Shown: positions 1 through 8,707, counted from the stretch's first letter. The stretch is DNA of 64,000 nt from Microbacterium oleivorans (GCF_001644225.1 NZ_LSTV01000002.1:265721-329720), one strand, 5' to 3'. Program-made: numbers and translations. The notes: generated by a model from the sequence alone, not told the origin.

Positions 1-594
1 CTGCTCCTCGCGGGAACCCCAGCGCTCGATGACACCCGCGACACGACCGCCGGCCCGCTGGGCGCGATCCGCGCTCGCGTGCAAGTGCTCGTGCCCGCAG
101 CGACGCTCACCGGCGAAGACGACGGGCCCTGCGACCTCGCGGGGCGCTCCCCTATCGACCCCGCCACCGCGCGGACGCTCGCCGGCGGCACCCACGTCTG
201 GGAACGCCTGTTCCACGAACCCACCACCGGGGTCACGGTCTCGACAGATTCGTACCGGGTCCCGTCGGGGATGCGACGTTTCCTGCAAGCCCGTGACCAG
301 CACTGCCGGTTCCCCGGATGCCGCGTCGCCGCGATCCGTTGCGAGGTGGATCACACTCACGATCACGCCCTCGGCGGACGGACGGAGCTCACCAACTTGG
401 CTCATCTGTGCCAGCGGCATCACTCCATGAAGCAATTCACGGCGTGGAGAGTGCGACAACTGGGGGGTGGCGTCCTGGAATGGACCTCACCCCTCGGCAG
501 GACCTATCGCGAAGACGCCCCGACCCCGGCCGTCGCGTTCACCCCTGCCGCACCACCACCGCCACCCGCACCAGCGGAACCCGCACCCTTCTGA
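1..594 (+). CDS. HNH endonuclease of the DUF222/13E12-repeat type (3' part only)
   Basis: The reading frame is open from the first base and stops at TGA 592-594, so the 5' part lies outside the window. The visible C-terminal part has the HNH core: Cys in DQHCRFPGC, then CEVDHTHDHALGG, then NLAHLCQRHHSMK, which supplies the metal-binding His and Cys residues. It ends in a Pro/Ala-rich tail. The family is the multicopy DUF222-HNH group of actinobacteria (REP13E12 in mycobacteria). The cellular role of these proteins is not settled. An in-frame ATG at 79 would give 171 aa, but the family is much longer, so truncation by the window edge is the better reading. Confidence 0.85.
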   Translation: MLLAGTPALDDTRDTTAGPLGAIRARVQVLVPAATLTGEDDGPCDLAGRSPIDPATARTLAGGTHVWERLFHEPTTGVTVSTDSYRVPSGMRRFLQARDQHCRFPGCRVAAIRCEVDHTHDHALGGRTELTNLAHLCQRHHSMKQFTAWRVRQLGGGVLEWTSPLGRTYREDAPTPAVAFTPAAPPPPPAPAEPAPF

Positions 595-717
595 CGTCGA
601 CGGCGGTTCGACGACCGAACTGCCGCCGACCGCCGGCCGTCACCACGCGGTCTGGGTGACCGCGTGGGTCAGCGCGCGCTCTCGCCGGGCCGGCCCGCAA
701 TCCTCGGACCCCGGCCC

Positions 718-829
718 CGCACAACCATCAAGCCCGACGCAACACCGCACAGCCATCAAGCCCGACGCGGCACCGCGCAACCGTTGAGCCCGACGCGGCA
801 CTGCGCAACCGGCGACCCGACTCCGCACC
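718..829. repeat. 28-bp tandem repeat, four head-to-tail units
   Basis: Units lie at 718-745, 746-773, 774-801 and 802-829 with an exact 28-base period. Each starts CGCACAACC or CGCGCAACC, and the first three share AGCCCGACGC. The copies diverge step by step, and a fifth degenerate unit follows at about 836. There are no spacers, so it is not CRISPR. The non-coding stretch 595-896, between the HNH stop and the stop of the opposing alditol oxidase gene, holds nothing else that I recognise. Confidence 0.8.
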
Positions 830-896
830 GTCACCCCGCGCAACCATCGAGCCGACTCCGACCGCCACCCCCGCGAGATCGTGCAGGCCGCGCGGA

Positions 897-2147
897 CTAC
901 ACCCCGAGCGCGCGCAGGTAGTCGTTCACGAACGCGCCGCGCGGGTCGAGCTCGCGCTGCAGGGCGACGAAATCCGCCCAGCGCGGGTAGAGCCCGGCGG
1001 GGTCCCGCGGGGTGAAGACCTTGCCCCAGTGCGGTCGCGCATCGAAGGGCGCGAGCGCCGCTTCGAGCTCGGGCAGCACCTCGGCGACGCCGGCCTCGTC
1101 GGCGGTCCACGTGAAGTGGAACGCGACCGAATCGCGCCCCGAGCTCGGCGACAGCCACAGCTCGTCGCCGGCGATCGTGCGCACCTCGCACACCTGCAGC
1201 ACGGGCTTCAACCGGTCCGCGAGCCCGCGCACCGCGTCGAACGCGGCGACCGCGTCGGCGATCGGCAGCAGGAACTCGGACTGCAGCTCCTCCCCGTTCG
1301 ACGGCGTGAACTCCAGGCGGAAGTGCGGCAGCCGATCGAGCCAGCGCCCCGCCTTACCGCCCTGCACCGTGCACGACGCCGCGGACACCCTGGGCAGCGG
1401 ATGCCGTGCCCCGCCCGCCTCGCGATCGCGCAGCGCGGCGGGGATCGGAGTCACCGCGGCATCCGTGCGCTCCTTGCGCCACACCTGATCGACGTAGGCG
1501 TCCTCGTGGAACGTCGCGAAGAGCGAGACGCTGTACGCCGACGCGGCGATGACGTCGAACGCCTTGCGGACCGCCTCGACGGGCACGTTCTCGTAGACCG
1601 TCTGGGCGACCTCGAAGGTCGGCTCGATCGCGAGTTCCACCGTCGTGACGATGCCGAGCGCGCCGAGCCCCACGACGGCGCCGTAGAAGGTCTCATCTGT
1701 CTCACTGAGCCGCACGAGGTCACCGGTCGAGGTGACGAGCTCGAGCCCCGTGACCGCCGCGGCCAACGACCGGTTCGCGACACCCGAGCCGTGCGTGCCC
1801 GTGCTCACCGCGCCGGCGACCGAGATGTGCGGCAGCGAAGCCAGGTTCGCGAGCGCCCAGCCCTGCCGGTCGAGCTCCTGCGCGAGCTCGCCGTAGCGGA
1901 CGCCGCCGCCGACGCGCACACGGCGCTGCGCGGCATCCACCTGGATCGGCAGGTCGAGCTCGGCGGTCGACACGAGCGTGCCGGTCGTGTCGGCGATGCG
2001 GGTGAACGAGTGCCGCGACCCCAGGGCCTTCACGGACGCGGATGCCGCGACCACCTCGCGCAGCTCGTCGACCGTCGTCGGGGCGACGATGCGCTCTGCC
2101 GAGTAGCGGATGTTGCGGGACCAGTTGAGGCCGGCGTCGTCGCTCAT
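897..2147 (-). CDS. FAD-linked alditol (xylitol/sorbitol) oxidase
   Basis: 416 aa, close to Streptomyces AldO in length. The N-terminal half is a PCMH-type FAD domain. GSRHSF places His at residue 46, the position of covalent flavin attachment in AldO, and the FAD loop TGTHGSG follows. The C-terminal half is the ALO substrate domain, ending in HWGKVF and LDPRGAFVNDYLRALGV. The family oxidises the terminal CH2OH of alditols with O2, giving aldose and H2O2 in the cytoplasm. It is a single gene; its 3' end faces the HNH gene. The ATG at 2147 was chosen because it matches the family N-terminus. D-arabinono-lactone oxidase is the alternative family name. Confidence 0.85.
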   Translation of the reverse strand: MSDDAGLNWSRNIRYSAERIVAPTTVDELREVVAASASVKALGSRHSFTRIADTTGTLVSTAELDLPIQVDAAQRRVRVGGGVRYGELAQELDRQGWALANLASLPHISVAGAVSTGTHGSGVANRSLAAAVTGLELVTSTGDLVRLSETDETFYGAVVGLGALGIVTTVELAIEPTFEVAQTVYENVPVEAVRKAFDVIAASAYSVSLFATFHEDAYVDQVWRKERTDAAVTPIPAALRDREAGGARHPLPRVSAASCTVQGGKAGRWLDRLPHFRLEFTPSNGEELQSEFLLPIADAVAAFDAVRGLADRLKPVLQVCEVRTIAGDELWLSPSSGRDSVAFHFTWTADEAGVAEVLPELEAALAPFDARPHWGKVFTPRDPAGLYPRWADFVALQRELDPRGAFVNDYLRALGV

Positions 2148-2177
2148 GCGTGCCAGCCTAGGCGCGCCCGCACGGGG

Positions 2178-2738
2178 TCAGCCCTGCATCCGCGGATCCT
2201 CCGTCGGATCCAGGTACTGCTGCGGACAACCGTCCGTGACCGCCTCCGGTCGCAGCTCGAAGTGCCACGGCTCATTGACGTAGATGCGGCACAGCCCGAA
2301 CGCGTCGCCGTACCGATCGAGCCAGTACGCGGCATCCCACGGACCGACGTCGACGGCGTCACCCGACACGTGCGCCGAGGTCTCGGGGGTCGCGACCCAC
2401 CGCGCCGCCTCCTCCCGCGAGCCGTACTTCGCCACGGCATCCTGCAGCAGGCGCTCCTGATACTCCGGCGAACGCCAGCCGCTGTTGATCCGCAGCGTCA
2501 GCCCGTCCTCCGCCGCACGCGTGCTCGCCGCCTGCAGCGCCTCGCGCAGCGCCGGGTCGAGGCGGGCGACGGCCGGGACGCTGTCGTCGAACGCGGTCGT
2601 GCCGTCGGGCGCCTCGCCCTGCTCGGCCGTCGACACCGGACGGATGCCGGGCGTCGCCGCCGAGCCGCCGGGCGCGCACGCGGCAGCCCCGAGCATCACG
2701 ACGACCAGCACGGCGAGGGACGAAGGGGGGTGTCTCAT
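2178..2738 (-). CDS. VanY-type D,D-carboxypeptidase lipoprotein (peptidase M15B)
   Basis: 186 aa. The signal peptide ends in lipobox LGAAAC with Cys21 as the lipidation site, so the protein is anchored outside the membrane. The M15B zinc motifs are present: SAHVSGDAVDVG (His, Asp) near residue 120 and EPWHFEL (catalytic Glu, His) near residue 160. The family removes the terminal D-Ala from peptidoglycan stem peptides. It is divergent from the response-regulator gene at 2825 with an 86-base gap, so the two-component system could control it, which is inference. It is a stand-alone wall-remodelling enzyme, not evidence of vancomycin resistance, because vanHAX genes are absent. Confidence 0.85.
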   Translation of the reverse strand: MRHPPSSLAVLVVVMLGAAACAPGGSAATPGIRPVSTAEQGEAPDGTTAFDDSVPAVARLDPALREALQAASTRAAEDGLTLRINSGWRSPEYQERLLQDAVAKYGSREEAARWVATPETSAHVSGDAVDVGPWDAAYWLDRYGDAFGLCRIYVNEPWHFELRPEAVTDGCPQQYLDPTEDPRMQG

Positions 2739-2824
2739 GCGCCCATCCCATCGAGACCGATGTTGCGACGGCGTACGCGGAAATCGATACGCCGGCGATA
2801 AGAGCGGGTTCGTACGATCGAGTC

Positions 2825-3490
2825 GTGCGCGTGCTGATCGTGGAGGACGAGCCCCTCATGGCGGGGGCGATCCGCGACGGCCTGCGCCTCGAGGCGATCG
2901 CCGCCGACATCGCGGGCGACGGCGACACGGCGCTCGAGCTGCTCGCCGTGAACGCGTACGACATCGCGATCCTCGACCGCGACATCCCCGGTCCGTCCGG
3001 CGATGACGTGGCGCGCTCGATCGTCGCCTCCGGCACCGGTACGCCGATCCTCATGCTCACCGCGGCCGATCGTCTCGACGACAAGGAGTCGGGCTTCGAG
3101 CTCGGCGCCGACGACTACCTCACGAAGCCGTTCGAACTGCGCGAGCTCGTCCTCCGCCTGCGCGCCCTCGACCGTCGCCGTGCCGCGCCGCGCCCGCCGG
3201 TGCGCGAGTACGCGGGGCTGCGCGTCGACCCGTTCCGCCGCGAGGTGTACCGCGACGGCAGGTACGTCGCCCTCACCCGCAAGCAGTTCGCCGTCCTCGA
3301 GGTGCTCGTCGCCGCGGAGGGCGGGGTGGTCAGCGCCGAGTCCCTGCTCGAGCAGGCGTGGGACGCGAACGCCGACCCGTTCACCAACGCGGTCCGCATC
3401 ACGGTGTCGGCACTGCGCAAACGGCTCGGCGAACCGTGGGTCATCGTGACCGAGCCGGGTGCCGGCTACCGCATCGAGGCGGCGGCGTGA
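2825..3490 (+). CDS. OmpR/PhoB-family response regulator
   Basis: 221 aa. The receiver domain spans 1-115 with acidic residues ED at 7-9, phospho-acceptor Asp51 (ILDRD), Thr79 and Lys101 (YLTKPF). The C-terminal winged-helix DNA-binding domain ends in the usual TEPGAGYRIE. The GTG at 2825 has no Shine-Dalgarno sequence, but a TACGAT box at 2813-2818 ends 6 bases before it, which fits a leaderless mRNA. It is co-transcribed with the histidine kinase through a GTGA overlap. The signal is unknown. Confidence 0.92.
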   Translation: MRVLIVEDEPLMAGAIRDGLRLEAIAADIAGDGDTALELLAVNAYDIAILDRDIPGPSGDDVARSIVASGTGTPILMLTAADRLDDKESGFELGADDYLTKPFELRELVLRLRALDRRRAAPRPPVREYAGLRVDPFRREVYRDGRYVALTRKQFAVLEVLVAAEGGVVSAESLLEQAWDANADPFTNAVRITVSALRKRLGEPWVIVTEPGAGYRIEAAA

Positions 3491-4563
3491 GCCGACCGCG
3501 CGGTCTCAGCGCTCGGGTGAAGCTGACGCTGAGCTACGTCGCGCTCGTGCTGGTCGCGGGCGGGCTCATCCTCACGGTCGTCTGGCTGTTCCTCCTGCGG
3601 TACGTGCCCGACGAGCCGCTCTTCTCCGACACCGGATTCGCGCCGAGCCAGCGCGACCTCGTCCGGGCGTTCCTCCCGGCCGCGGGCGCCGCGATGCTCG
3701 CCCTGCTCGGCCTCGGCGCCGTCGGCGGATGGTTCCTCGCCGGGCGCATGCTCTCGCCGCTGCAGGCGCTGACGGCCGCGACGCGGCGCGCGGACTCCGG
3801 CGACCTCTCGACACGGGTGCGGATGACGGGCCGCAACGACGAGTTCCGCGAACTCGCCGACGCGTTCGACGGGATGCTGCACCGCATCGAGTCGCAGGTC
3901 GACGAGCAACGGCGGTTCGCCGCCAACGCGTCGCACGAGCTGCGCACTCCGTTGGCGATCGCCCGCACCCTGCTCGACGTCGCCCGCTCGGATCCGGACC
4001 GCGATGTGACCGCGCTGCTCGACCGCCTCGTCGCGGTGAACGACCGCGGCGTGGACCTCGTCGAGGCCCTGCTGCTGCTCGGCCGGGTGGACCGCGGCGG
4101 ATTCCCGCGCGAACCCGTCGACCTGTCCCTCCTGGCCGAGGAGGCGGTCGAGACGCTGGTCCCGCTCGCCGAGGCACGCGGCGCCGATCTCGTCGTCCAC
4201 GGCGACGCGGTGTCCACCGTCGGCTCGCCCAGTCTGCTCGGTCAAGTCGTCCTGAACCTGCTGCAGAACGCCGTCATCCACGGGAACGCCGCCGAGCCGG
4301 TGACGGTCACGACGCACCGCGACCTCGACTCGGCGGTTCTCATCGTCGAGAACGGCGGGGAACGGATGGATGCCGCGGTCGTCGCGACGCTCGCCGAGCC
4401 GTTCCAGCGGGGGACCACCCGCATCCGCCGGTCCGATCAGGAGCGCAACGGGCTCGGGCTCGCAATCGTCACCGCGATCGCCGAGGCCCACGGCGGCTCG
4501 CTCACGCTCGCGCCGCGGGCCGCCGGCGGCCTGCGTGCGACGGTGCGACTGCCCGCAATCTAG
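3487..4563 (+). CDS. Two-component sensor histidine kinase
   Basis: 358 aa from the GTG that overlaps the regulator's TGA (GTGA, 3487-3490). A longer frame from 3358 would run inside the regulator and is rejected. Two membrane helices (about 14-37 and 62-82) flank a short extracytoplasmic loop. A HAMP domain follows, then HisKA with phospho-acceptor His in ANASHELRTPLA, and HATPase_c with LLQNAVIHGN and NGLGLAIV. It phosphorylates the upstream regulator. The stop overlaps the stop of the convergent permease in a shared CTAG, with no room for a terminator between them. Confidence 0.93.
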   Translation: MSRPRGLSARVKLTLSYVALVLVAGGLILTVVWLFLLRYVPDEPLFSDTGFAPSQRDLVRAFLPAAGAAMLALLGLGAVGGWFLAGRMLSPLQALTAATRRADSGDLSTRVRMTGRNDEFRELADAFDGMLHRIESQVDEQRRFAANASHELRTPLAIARTLLDVARSDPDRDVTALLDRLVAVNDRGVDLVEALLLLGRVDRGGFPREPVDLSLLAEEAVETLVPLAEARGADLVVHGDAVSTVGSPSLLGQVVLNLLQNAVIHGNAAEPVTVTTHRDLDSAVLIVENGGERMDAAVVATLAEPFQRGTTRIRRSDQERNGLGLAIVTAIAEAHGGSLTLAPRAAGGLRATVRLPAI

Positions 4564-5939
4564 TCGCGGAACCCCTTCACGGTCGGGATCGCGCCCGTTC
4601 GCGCGGCGATCTTGCGGTCGCCGCGGCGACGGCTGAACCGCGCGACGAAGAACAGGATCGCTCCGACGACGACGTACCCCGCGGTGGCCAGCCACACCAG
4701 GCCGGTCTGCTGGGTGAGCAGCACGATGCTGGCGATGATGGCGAGGATCGGCACGATGCGCGGCACCGAGAAGTGGTCGTGCTCGACCTTGTCCTTCTTC
4801 AGCACGAGCACGCTCACGTTCGCGGTGAGGAACACGAGGAGCAGCAGGAGCACGGTCGTCTCGGCGAGCGTCGAGATGTCGCCGACCACGGTGAGGAGCA
4901 TCGTCACCCCGGCGACGACGACGATCGAGACCCACGGCGTCCGTCGCTTGGGCAGCACCTTGCCGAAGGCGTGCGGCATGAGGCCGGACTCCGCCAGCCC
5001 GTAGGCGACGCGGCTCGCCATCACCATGAACAGCAACGCGCCGTTGGCGATCGCGACGAGCGCGATGAGGCTGAACAGCCATCCCGGCACCGCGAGACCG
5101 CTCGCGGTCACGACCTCGAGCAGCGGACCGGAGGAGGTCGCGAGCTTCGACGGTTCGACGACGATGACCGCGCCGATCGCGATCAGCAGGTACACGACGG
5201 CGGCCGTGAGGATCGCGCCGAACAGCGCCCGCGGGTACGACCGCGACGGGTTCTTGACCTCCTCGGCCATGTTCGCCGCCGCCTCGAAACCGAGGAAGGA
5301 GAAGAAGGCGATGATGGATGCCGCGAACGCGCCCTGCAGGGGTGCGACGTCGGGCGCGAACTCGAAGATGCGCGACGGTTCGCCTCCGCCGCTGCCGAAC
5401 ACGATGGCCGCGATCACGATGACGAGGACGAGTCCCGAGACCTCGATCATCGACGCGACCATGTTCGTCGCGAGCGACTCCTTCACCCCCCGCAGGTTGA
5501 TGAGCGTCAGCACGAGGATGAAGCCGATCGCGACCGGGATGGGCGGGATGTCGAACAGAGCGCTGAAGTAGTCGCCCGCGAACGCGTTGGCGAGCGCCGC
5601 GGCCGTCGTGATGCCCGAGGCCATCATGAGGAAGCCGACGAGGAACGACAGGAACGGGATGCCGAACGCCTTATCGACGTAGCGGGCCGCGCCGCCGGCG
5701 TGCGGGTACTTGGTGATCAGCTCGGCGTAGGTGCCGGCCGTGAGCAGCGCGACGACGAGCGCGATGAGCAGCGGCAGCCAGATGACACCGCCCACGTCGG
5801 TCGCCATCGTGCCGACGAGCGTGTAGATGCCCGCGCCGAGGGTGTCACCGACGATGAACGCGAAGAGCAGCCAGGTGCCGACGGCGCGTTTCAGACCGGG
5901 CTTTTCCTGGGCGAGGGGAGCCGACGTGTCGTTTGTCAT
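4560..5939 (-). CDS. APC-superfamily amino acid permease
   Basis: 459 aa with about 12 hydrophobic helices. The first helix holds the APC fingerprint GDTLGAGIYTLVG, followed by the consensus region AELITKYPHAGGAARYV. Helix 6 has FFSFLGFEAAANMAEEVKNPSRSYPRA, the classic APC segment. Substrate is unresolved; the sequence resembles uncharacterised or cationic-type APC carriers. It sits in the cytoplasmic membrane and is a single gene with ATG at 5939. The C-terminus is basic. Confidence 0.88.
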   Translation of the reverse strand: MTNDTSAPLAQEKPGLKRAVGTWLLFAFIVGDTLGAGIYTLVGTMATDVGGVIWLPLLIALVVALLTAGTYAELITKYPHAGGAARYVDKAFGIPFLSFLVGFLMMASGITTAAALANAFAGDYFSALFDIPPIPVAIGFILVLTLINLRGVKESLATNMVASMIEVSGLVLVIVIAAIVFGSGGGEPSRIFEFAPDVAPLQGAFAASIIAFFSFLGFEAAANMAEEVKNPSRSYPRALFGAILTAAVVYLLIAIGAVIVVEPSKLATSSGPLLEVVTASGLAVPGWLFSLIALVAIANGALLFMVMASRVAYGLAESGLMPHAFGKVLPKRRTPWVSIVVVAGVTMLLTVVGDISTLAETTVLLLLLVFLTANVSVLVLKKDKVEHDHFSVPRIVPILAIIASIVLLTQQTGLVWLATAGYVVVGAILFFVARFSRRRGDRKIAARTGAIPTVKGFRD

Positions 5940-5978
5940 CGCACCACTTCAACCGACACCGCGCGTGGGATGCAACCC

Positions 5979-6467
5979 CTATCGCGGCGGGTTCTCCTGT
6001 GCGTGCGCGACCCCGACGACCTGATCCTGCAGCAGAACCGCCTGTCTGAGCACCTCGCGCAGCGCCCCCAGCAGGAGGGCGATCGCCGCGCCCACGACGA
6101 GCGCGAGGAACGTGAGGATCAGGACGAAGGGGCTTCCCGCGCCGGCCGCGCCGATCACCCCGCATCCCACGACGACCACCGTCATTCCCGCCACGGTCAG
6201 GCCGATCATCGCGTCGACCCAGCGGAACGCGCCGTCCTCGAAGAGACGCCCGGCGCCGAAGCGGGCGAGCAGACGCCACGCGCACAGCAGGGCGAGCTGC
6301 ACGCAGAGGAGCAGGATGCCGCCGAGGGCGACCCCCGGCATCCGCAGGCCGGCGAACTCGGGAGCGAGCTGCGCGAACCCGGCCGCCACCTCGGGGACGA
6401 CCCACAGCTGCAGGGCGAGCAGGGCGAGCAGGAGGATGGCGACCCCGGCCTTGGCGAATGTGATCAT
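5979..6467 (-). CDS. DUF2975 membrane protein
   Basis: 162 aa with four predicted membrane helices (about 5-27, 47-67, 88-110, 117-140) and the family-like segment FGAGRLFEDGAFRWVDAM between helices 2 and 3. The function is unknown. In many genomes DUF2975 genes are followed by a small Cro/C1-type HTH gene; here the next gene downstream is the APC permease and the HTH partner is missing. The promoter region carries two overlapping TATCGA palindromes (separate entry), so expression is probably controlled by an unidentified repressor. Confidence 0.75.
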   Translation of the reverse strand: MITFAKAGVAILLLALLALQLWVVPEVAAGFAQLAPEFAGLRMPGVALGGILLLCVQLALLCAWRLLARFGAGRLFEDGAFRWVDAMIGLTVAGMTVVVVGCGVIGAAGAGSPFVLILTFLALVVGAAIALLLGALREVLRQAVLLQDQVVGVAHAQENPPR

Positions 6468-6479
6468 GGCTCCCCGATC

Positions 6480-6506
6480 TATCGACTCTCGATACCTTTA
6501 TATCGA
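6480..6506. promoter_or_regulatory. Overlapping TATCGA/TCGATA palindromes upstream of DUF2975 gene
   Basis: TATCGA-CTC-TCGATA (6480-6494) and TCGATA-CCTTTA-TATCGA (6489-6506) are both perfect 6-bp inverted repeats and share the middle arm. The block is strikingly AT-rich for this genome and contains a TATAAA-like -10 for the minus strand. It lies between the divergent DUF2975 (ATG 6467) and EI24 (ATG 6561) genes. Such TATCGA palindromes resemble sites of PadR/MarR-like repressors; the regulator is not in view. Confidence 0.6.
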
Positions 6507-6560
6507 GAAACAACTCCTGATGTCGAGCGTTCGAGATCGGCGACACGGCAGGATGGGGGC

Positions 6561-7376
6561 ATGACGACTCCCCCGCCCGCGCCGCGCCCAGTCGCCTCGT
6601 TCTTCCGCGGCGTCGGCGACCTCGGTCGCGGCTTCGCGTTCTGGGGTCGCTTGCCCGGCCGGATGGCGCTCGGCCTCATCCCGGCGGCGATCGTCGGCAT
6701 CCTGCTGCTCGCGGGGATCATCACCCTCGTCGCCTTCCTGCGCGACATCGTCACCGCGCTCACCCCGTTCGCCGACGACTGGGCCGAGGTCGCGGCATCC
6801 CTCGTCCGGCTCGGCATCGGCGCAGCCCTGCTCGGCGGCGCGATCGTCCTCGCGGTCGTCTCGTTCACCGCGCTCACGCTGCTCGTCGGCGACCCGTTCT
6901 ACGAGCGGATCTGGCGCTCGGTCGAGCAGCACCTCGGCGATGCGCCGCCCGAGTCGGACTACGGGTTCTGGCGATCGATCCGCGACAGCATCGGCCTCAT
7001 CCTCCGCGGCCTGCTCGCGGCGATGGTCGCCGGACTCGTCGGGCTCATCCCGCTGGTCGGCACCGCCCTGGGTGCGGTCGTCGCCGCCTTCCTCACGGGC
7101 TGGCTGCTCGCCGACGAGCTCACCTCGCGCGCGCTGTCAGCGCGAGGACTGGATGCCGCGGCTCGCCGCGACCTGCGCCGCGGTCAGCGCGCGCGGGTGC
7201 TGGGATTCGGCGTCGCGACGCAGCTGTGCTTCCTCGTCCCGCTCGGCGCCGTCGTCGCGATGCCCGCCGCGGTCGCCGGGTCCACCGTGCTCGCGCGCAC
7301 CCTGCTCGACATGCGTGCCGCCATGAGTCAGGCTGAGGAGTCGACCGCGCCGACGCGGTCCGGAAACGGAGCATGA
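6561..7376 (+). CDS. EI24-domain (CysZ-like) membrane protein
   Basis: 271 aa from ATG 6561. The EI24/CysZ fold is suggested by four long hydrophobic stretches (about 35-65, 80-110, 145-185, 215-245) around the conserved loop VGDPFYERIWRSVE. CysZ homologues are sulfate channels in proteobacteria; the actinobacterial members are uncharacterised. No cysteine-biosynthesis gene is nearby, so sulfate transport is not supported by context. It overlaps the aldo/keto reductase by ATGA. The longer frame beginning at 3459 is a GC-rich shadow. Confidence 0.8.
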   Translation: MTTPPPAPRPVASFFRGVGDLGRGFAFWGRLPGRMALGLIPAAIVGILLLAGIITLVAFLRDIVTALTPFADDWAEVAASLVRLGIGAALLGGAIVLAVVSFTALTLLVGDPFYERIWRSVEQHLGDAPPESDYGFWRSIRDSIGLILRGLLAAMVAGLVGLIPLVGTALGAVVAAFLTGWLLADELTSRALSARGLDAAARRDLRRGQRARVLGFGVATQLCFLVPLGAVVAMPAAVAGSTVLARTLLDMRAAMSQAEESTAPTRSGNGA

Positions 7377-8311
7377 TGCGTCTCGTCCCCCTCGGTCCCA
7401 CCGATCAGCGTGTCCCCAACGTCGTCGCCGGGATGATGCGGATCGAGGAGATGTCCGACGCGGCGATCCGCGAGCTCTACGACGCCTGCCGCGCGGCGCG
7501 TGTCGACTTCTTCGACCACGCCGACCTGTACGGCAGCTCGCGCCACGGCTGCGAGCGCCGCTTCGCGGAGGCGCTGGACCTGAGCTCCGCCGAGCGCGAC
7601 GAGATCACACTGCAGACCAAGACGGGCATCGTCCCCGACGAGTGGCACTTCGACCACTCCTACGAGCACATCGTCGCCTCGGCCGAGGAGTCGCTGCAGG
7701 CACTCGGGACCGACCGGATCGACGTCCTCCTGCTGCACCGCCCCGACGCGCTCGTCGAGCCCGACGAGGTCGCGCGCGCCTTCGACCACCTCGAGTCGTC
7801 GGGCAAGGTGCGCGCGTTCGGCGTCTCGAACCACACGCCGCGGCAGATCGACCTGCTGAAGACCGCCGTGACGCAGCCGATCGTCGCGAATCAGGTGCAG
7901 CTGTCGATCACGCACTCGACGCTCGTCGCGCAGGGGCTCGCGGCCAACATGGCGGGCGAGGACGACTCGATCACCCGCGACGGCGGCGGGCTCGTCGACC
8001 ACGCGCGGATCAACGGCATCACCCTGCAGGCGTGGTCGCCGTTCCAGAAGGGGTTCTTCGACGGCGTGATGTTCGGCGCCCCCGAGCTGCCCGAGCTGAA
8101 CGCCCTGCTCGACCGCCTCGCCGCGAAGTACGACGTGACGCCGCTCGCGATCGCCACGGCCTGGATCACGCGGCATCCCGCCCACATGCAGGTCGTGCTG
8201 GGGACGACGACGCCGCAGCGCGTGACGGATGCCGCCGCCGGCTCCGACATCCCGCTCACCCGCGCCGAGTGGTACGGCCTCATCTCGGCGGCGGGCCACA
8301 AGGTGCCCTGA
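7373..8311 (+). CDS. Aldo/keto reductase (YdhF-like)
   Basis: 312 aa TIM-barrel oxidoreductase. The AKR tetrad is visible: Asp and Tyr in FDHADLYG near residues 46-53, Lys in QTKTGI near 84, His in LLLHRPD near 122. The cofactor region includes VVLGTTTPQRV near the C-terminus. It reduces carbonyls with NADPH; the natural substrate is unknown. It is translationally coupled to the preceding EI24 gene (ATGA) and followed after 5 bases by the barstar-like gene, so the three probably form one operon. Confidence 0.9.
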   Translation: MMRLVPLGPTDQRVPNVVAGMMRIEEMSDAAIRELYDACRAARVDFFDHADLYGSSRHGCERRFAEALDLSSAERDEITLQTKTGIVPDEWHFDHSYEHIVASAEESLQALGTDRIDVLLLHRPDALVEPDEVARAFDHLESSGKVRAFGVSNHTPRQIDLLKTAVTQPIVANQVQLSITHSTLVAQGLAANMAGEDDSITRDGGGLVDHARINGITLQAWSPFQKGFFDGVMFGAPELPELNALLDRLAAKYDVTPLAIATAWITRHPAHMQVVLGTTTPQRVTDAAAGSDIPLTRAEWYGLISAAGHKVP

Positions 8312-8316
8312 CCCGG

Positions 8317-8706
8317 ATGGCGGACTACGTCATCGAGGGGAGCCGCATCGGCGGCATCCCCGACCTCTACGCCGAACTGAACCGTCTGTTCATGACTGGG
8401 GAGGATTGGCGATTGGGCACCAGCCTCGACGCGCTCGACGACCTGCTCCACGGCGGGTACGGGGCGCTGGCCGAAGACCACTCCGCGCGGGTCGTCTGGC
8501 GCGATTCGGCGCGCAGTCGGCGGGCCCTCGGCGTCGCTGAGACGGAGCGATGGCTGCGCGAGAAGCTGGCACAGCCGGGCACGTTCCGATCCGACACCAT
8601 CCAGCGTCAGCTCGACGACCTGCGCTCCGGAACGGGGAAGACGTACTTCGACCTCGTGATCGCGGTGTTCGCCGACCACCCGCACGTCACGCTCGACCTC
8701 CGCTGA
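8317..8706 (+). CDS. Barstar-family (barnase inhibitor-like) protein
   Basis: 129 aa from ATG 8317. It has the barstar signature: a beta strand and IGGIPDLYAELNRLF helix, then WRLGTSLDALDDLLHGGYG. The C-terminal half is longer than classical barstar (about 90 aa) and ends in a strand, HVTLDLR. Barstar proteins bind and block secreted guanyl-specific RNases. No barnase-like gene is in the window, so this is an orphan immunity-type protein. It forms the last gene of the EI24-AKR operon. Confidence 0.8.
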   Translation: MADYVIEGSRIGGIPDLYAELNRLFMTGEDWRLGTSLDALDDLLHGGYGALAEDHSARVVWRDSARSRRALGVAETERWLREKLAQPGTFRSDTIQRQLDDLRSGTGKTYFDLVIAVFADHPHVTLDLR

Positions 8707-8707
8707 G

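Noticed and set aside
718..860. Possible CRISPR array (28-base period)
   Set aside because: Units are contiguous with no spacers, and they diverge progressively.
1029..2801. 590-codon plus-strand open frame
   Set aside because: Antisense to the alditol oxidase and VanY-like genes, which have clear motifs; composition is that of a shadow.
2178..4563. VanRS/VanY vancomycin-resistance locus
   Set aside because: The regulator, kinase and VanY-like peptidase are adjacent, but vanH, vanA and vanX are missing, and such peptidases are ordinary wall enzymes.
3459..7376. A 1305-codon plus-strand open frame
   Set aside because: It runs antisense through the permease and DUF2975 genes with Arg/Asp/His-rich low-complexity translation; only its last part (6561-7376) is a real gene.
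8317..8706. Toxin-antitoxin or contact-inhibition locus based on the barstar gene
   Set aside because: No RNase toxin, polymorphic-toxin or secretion gene lies nearby.
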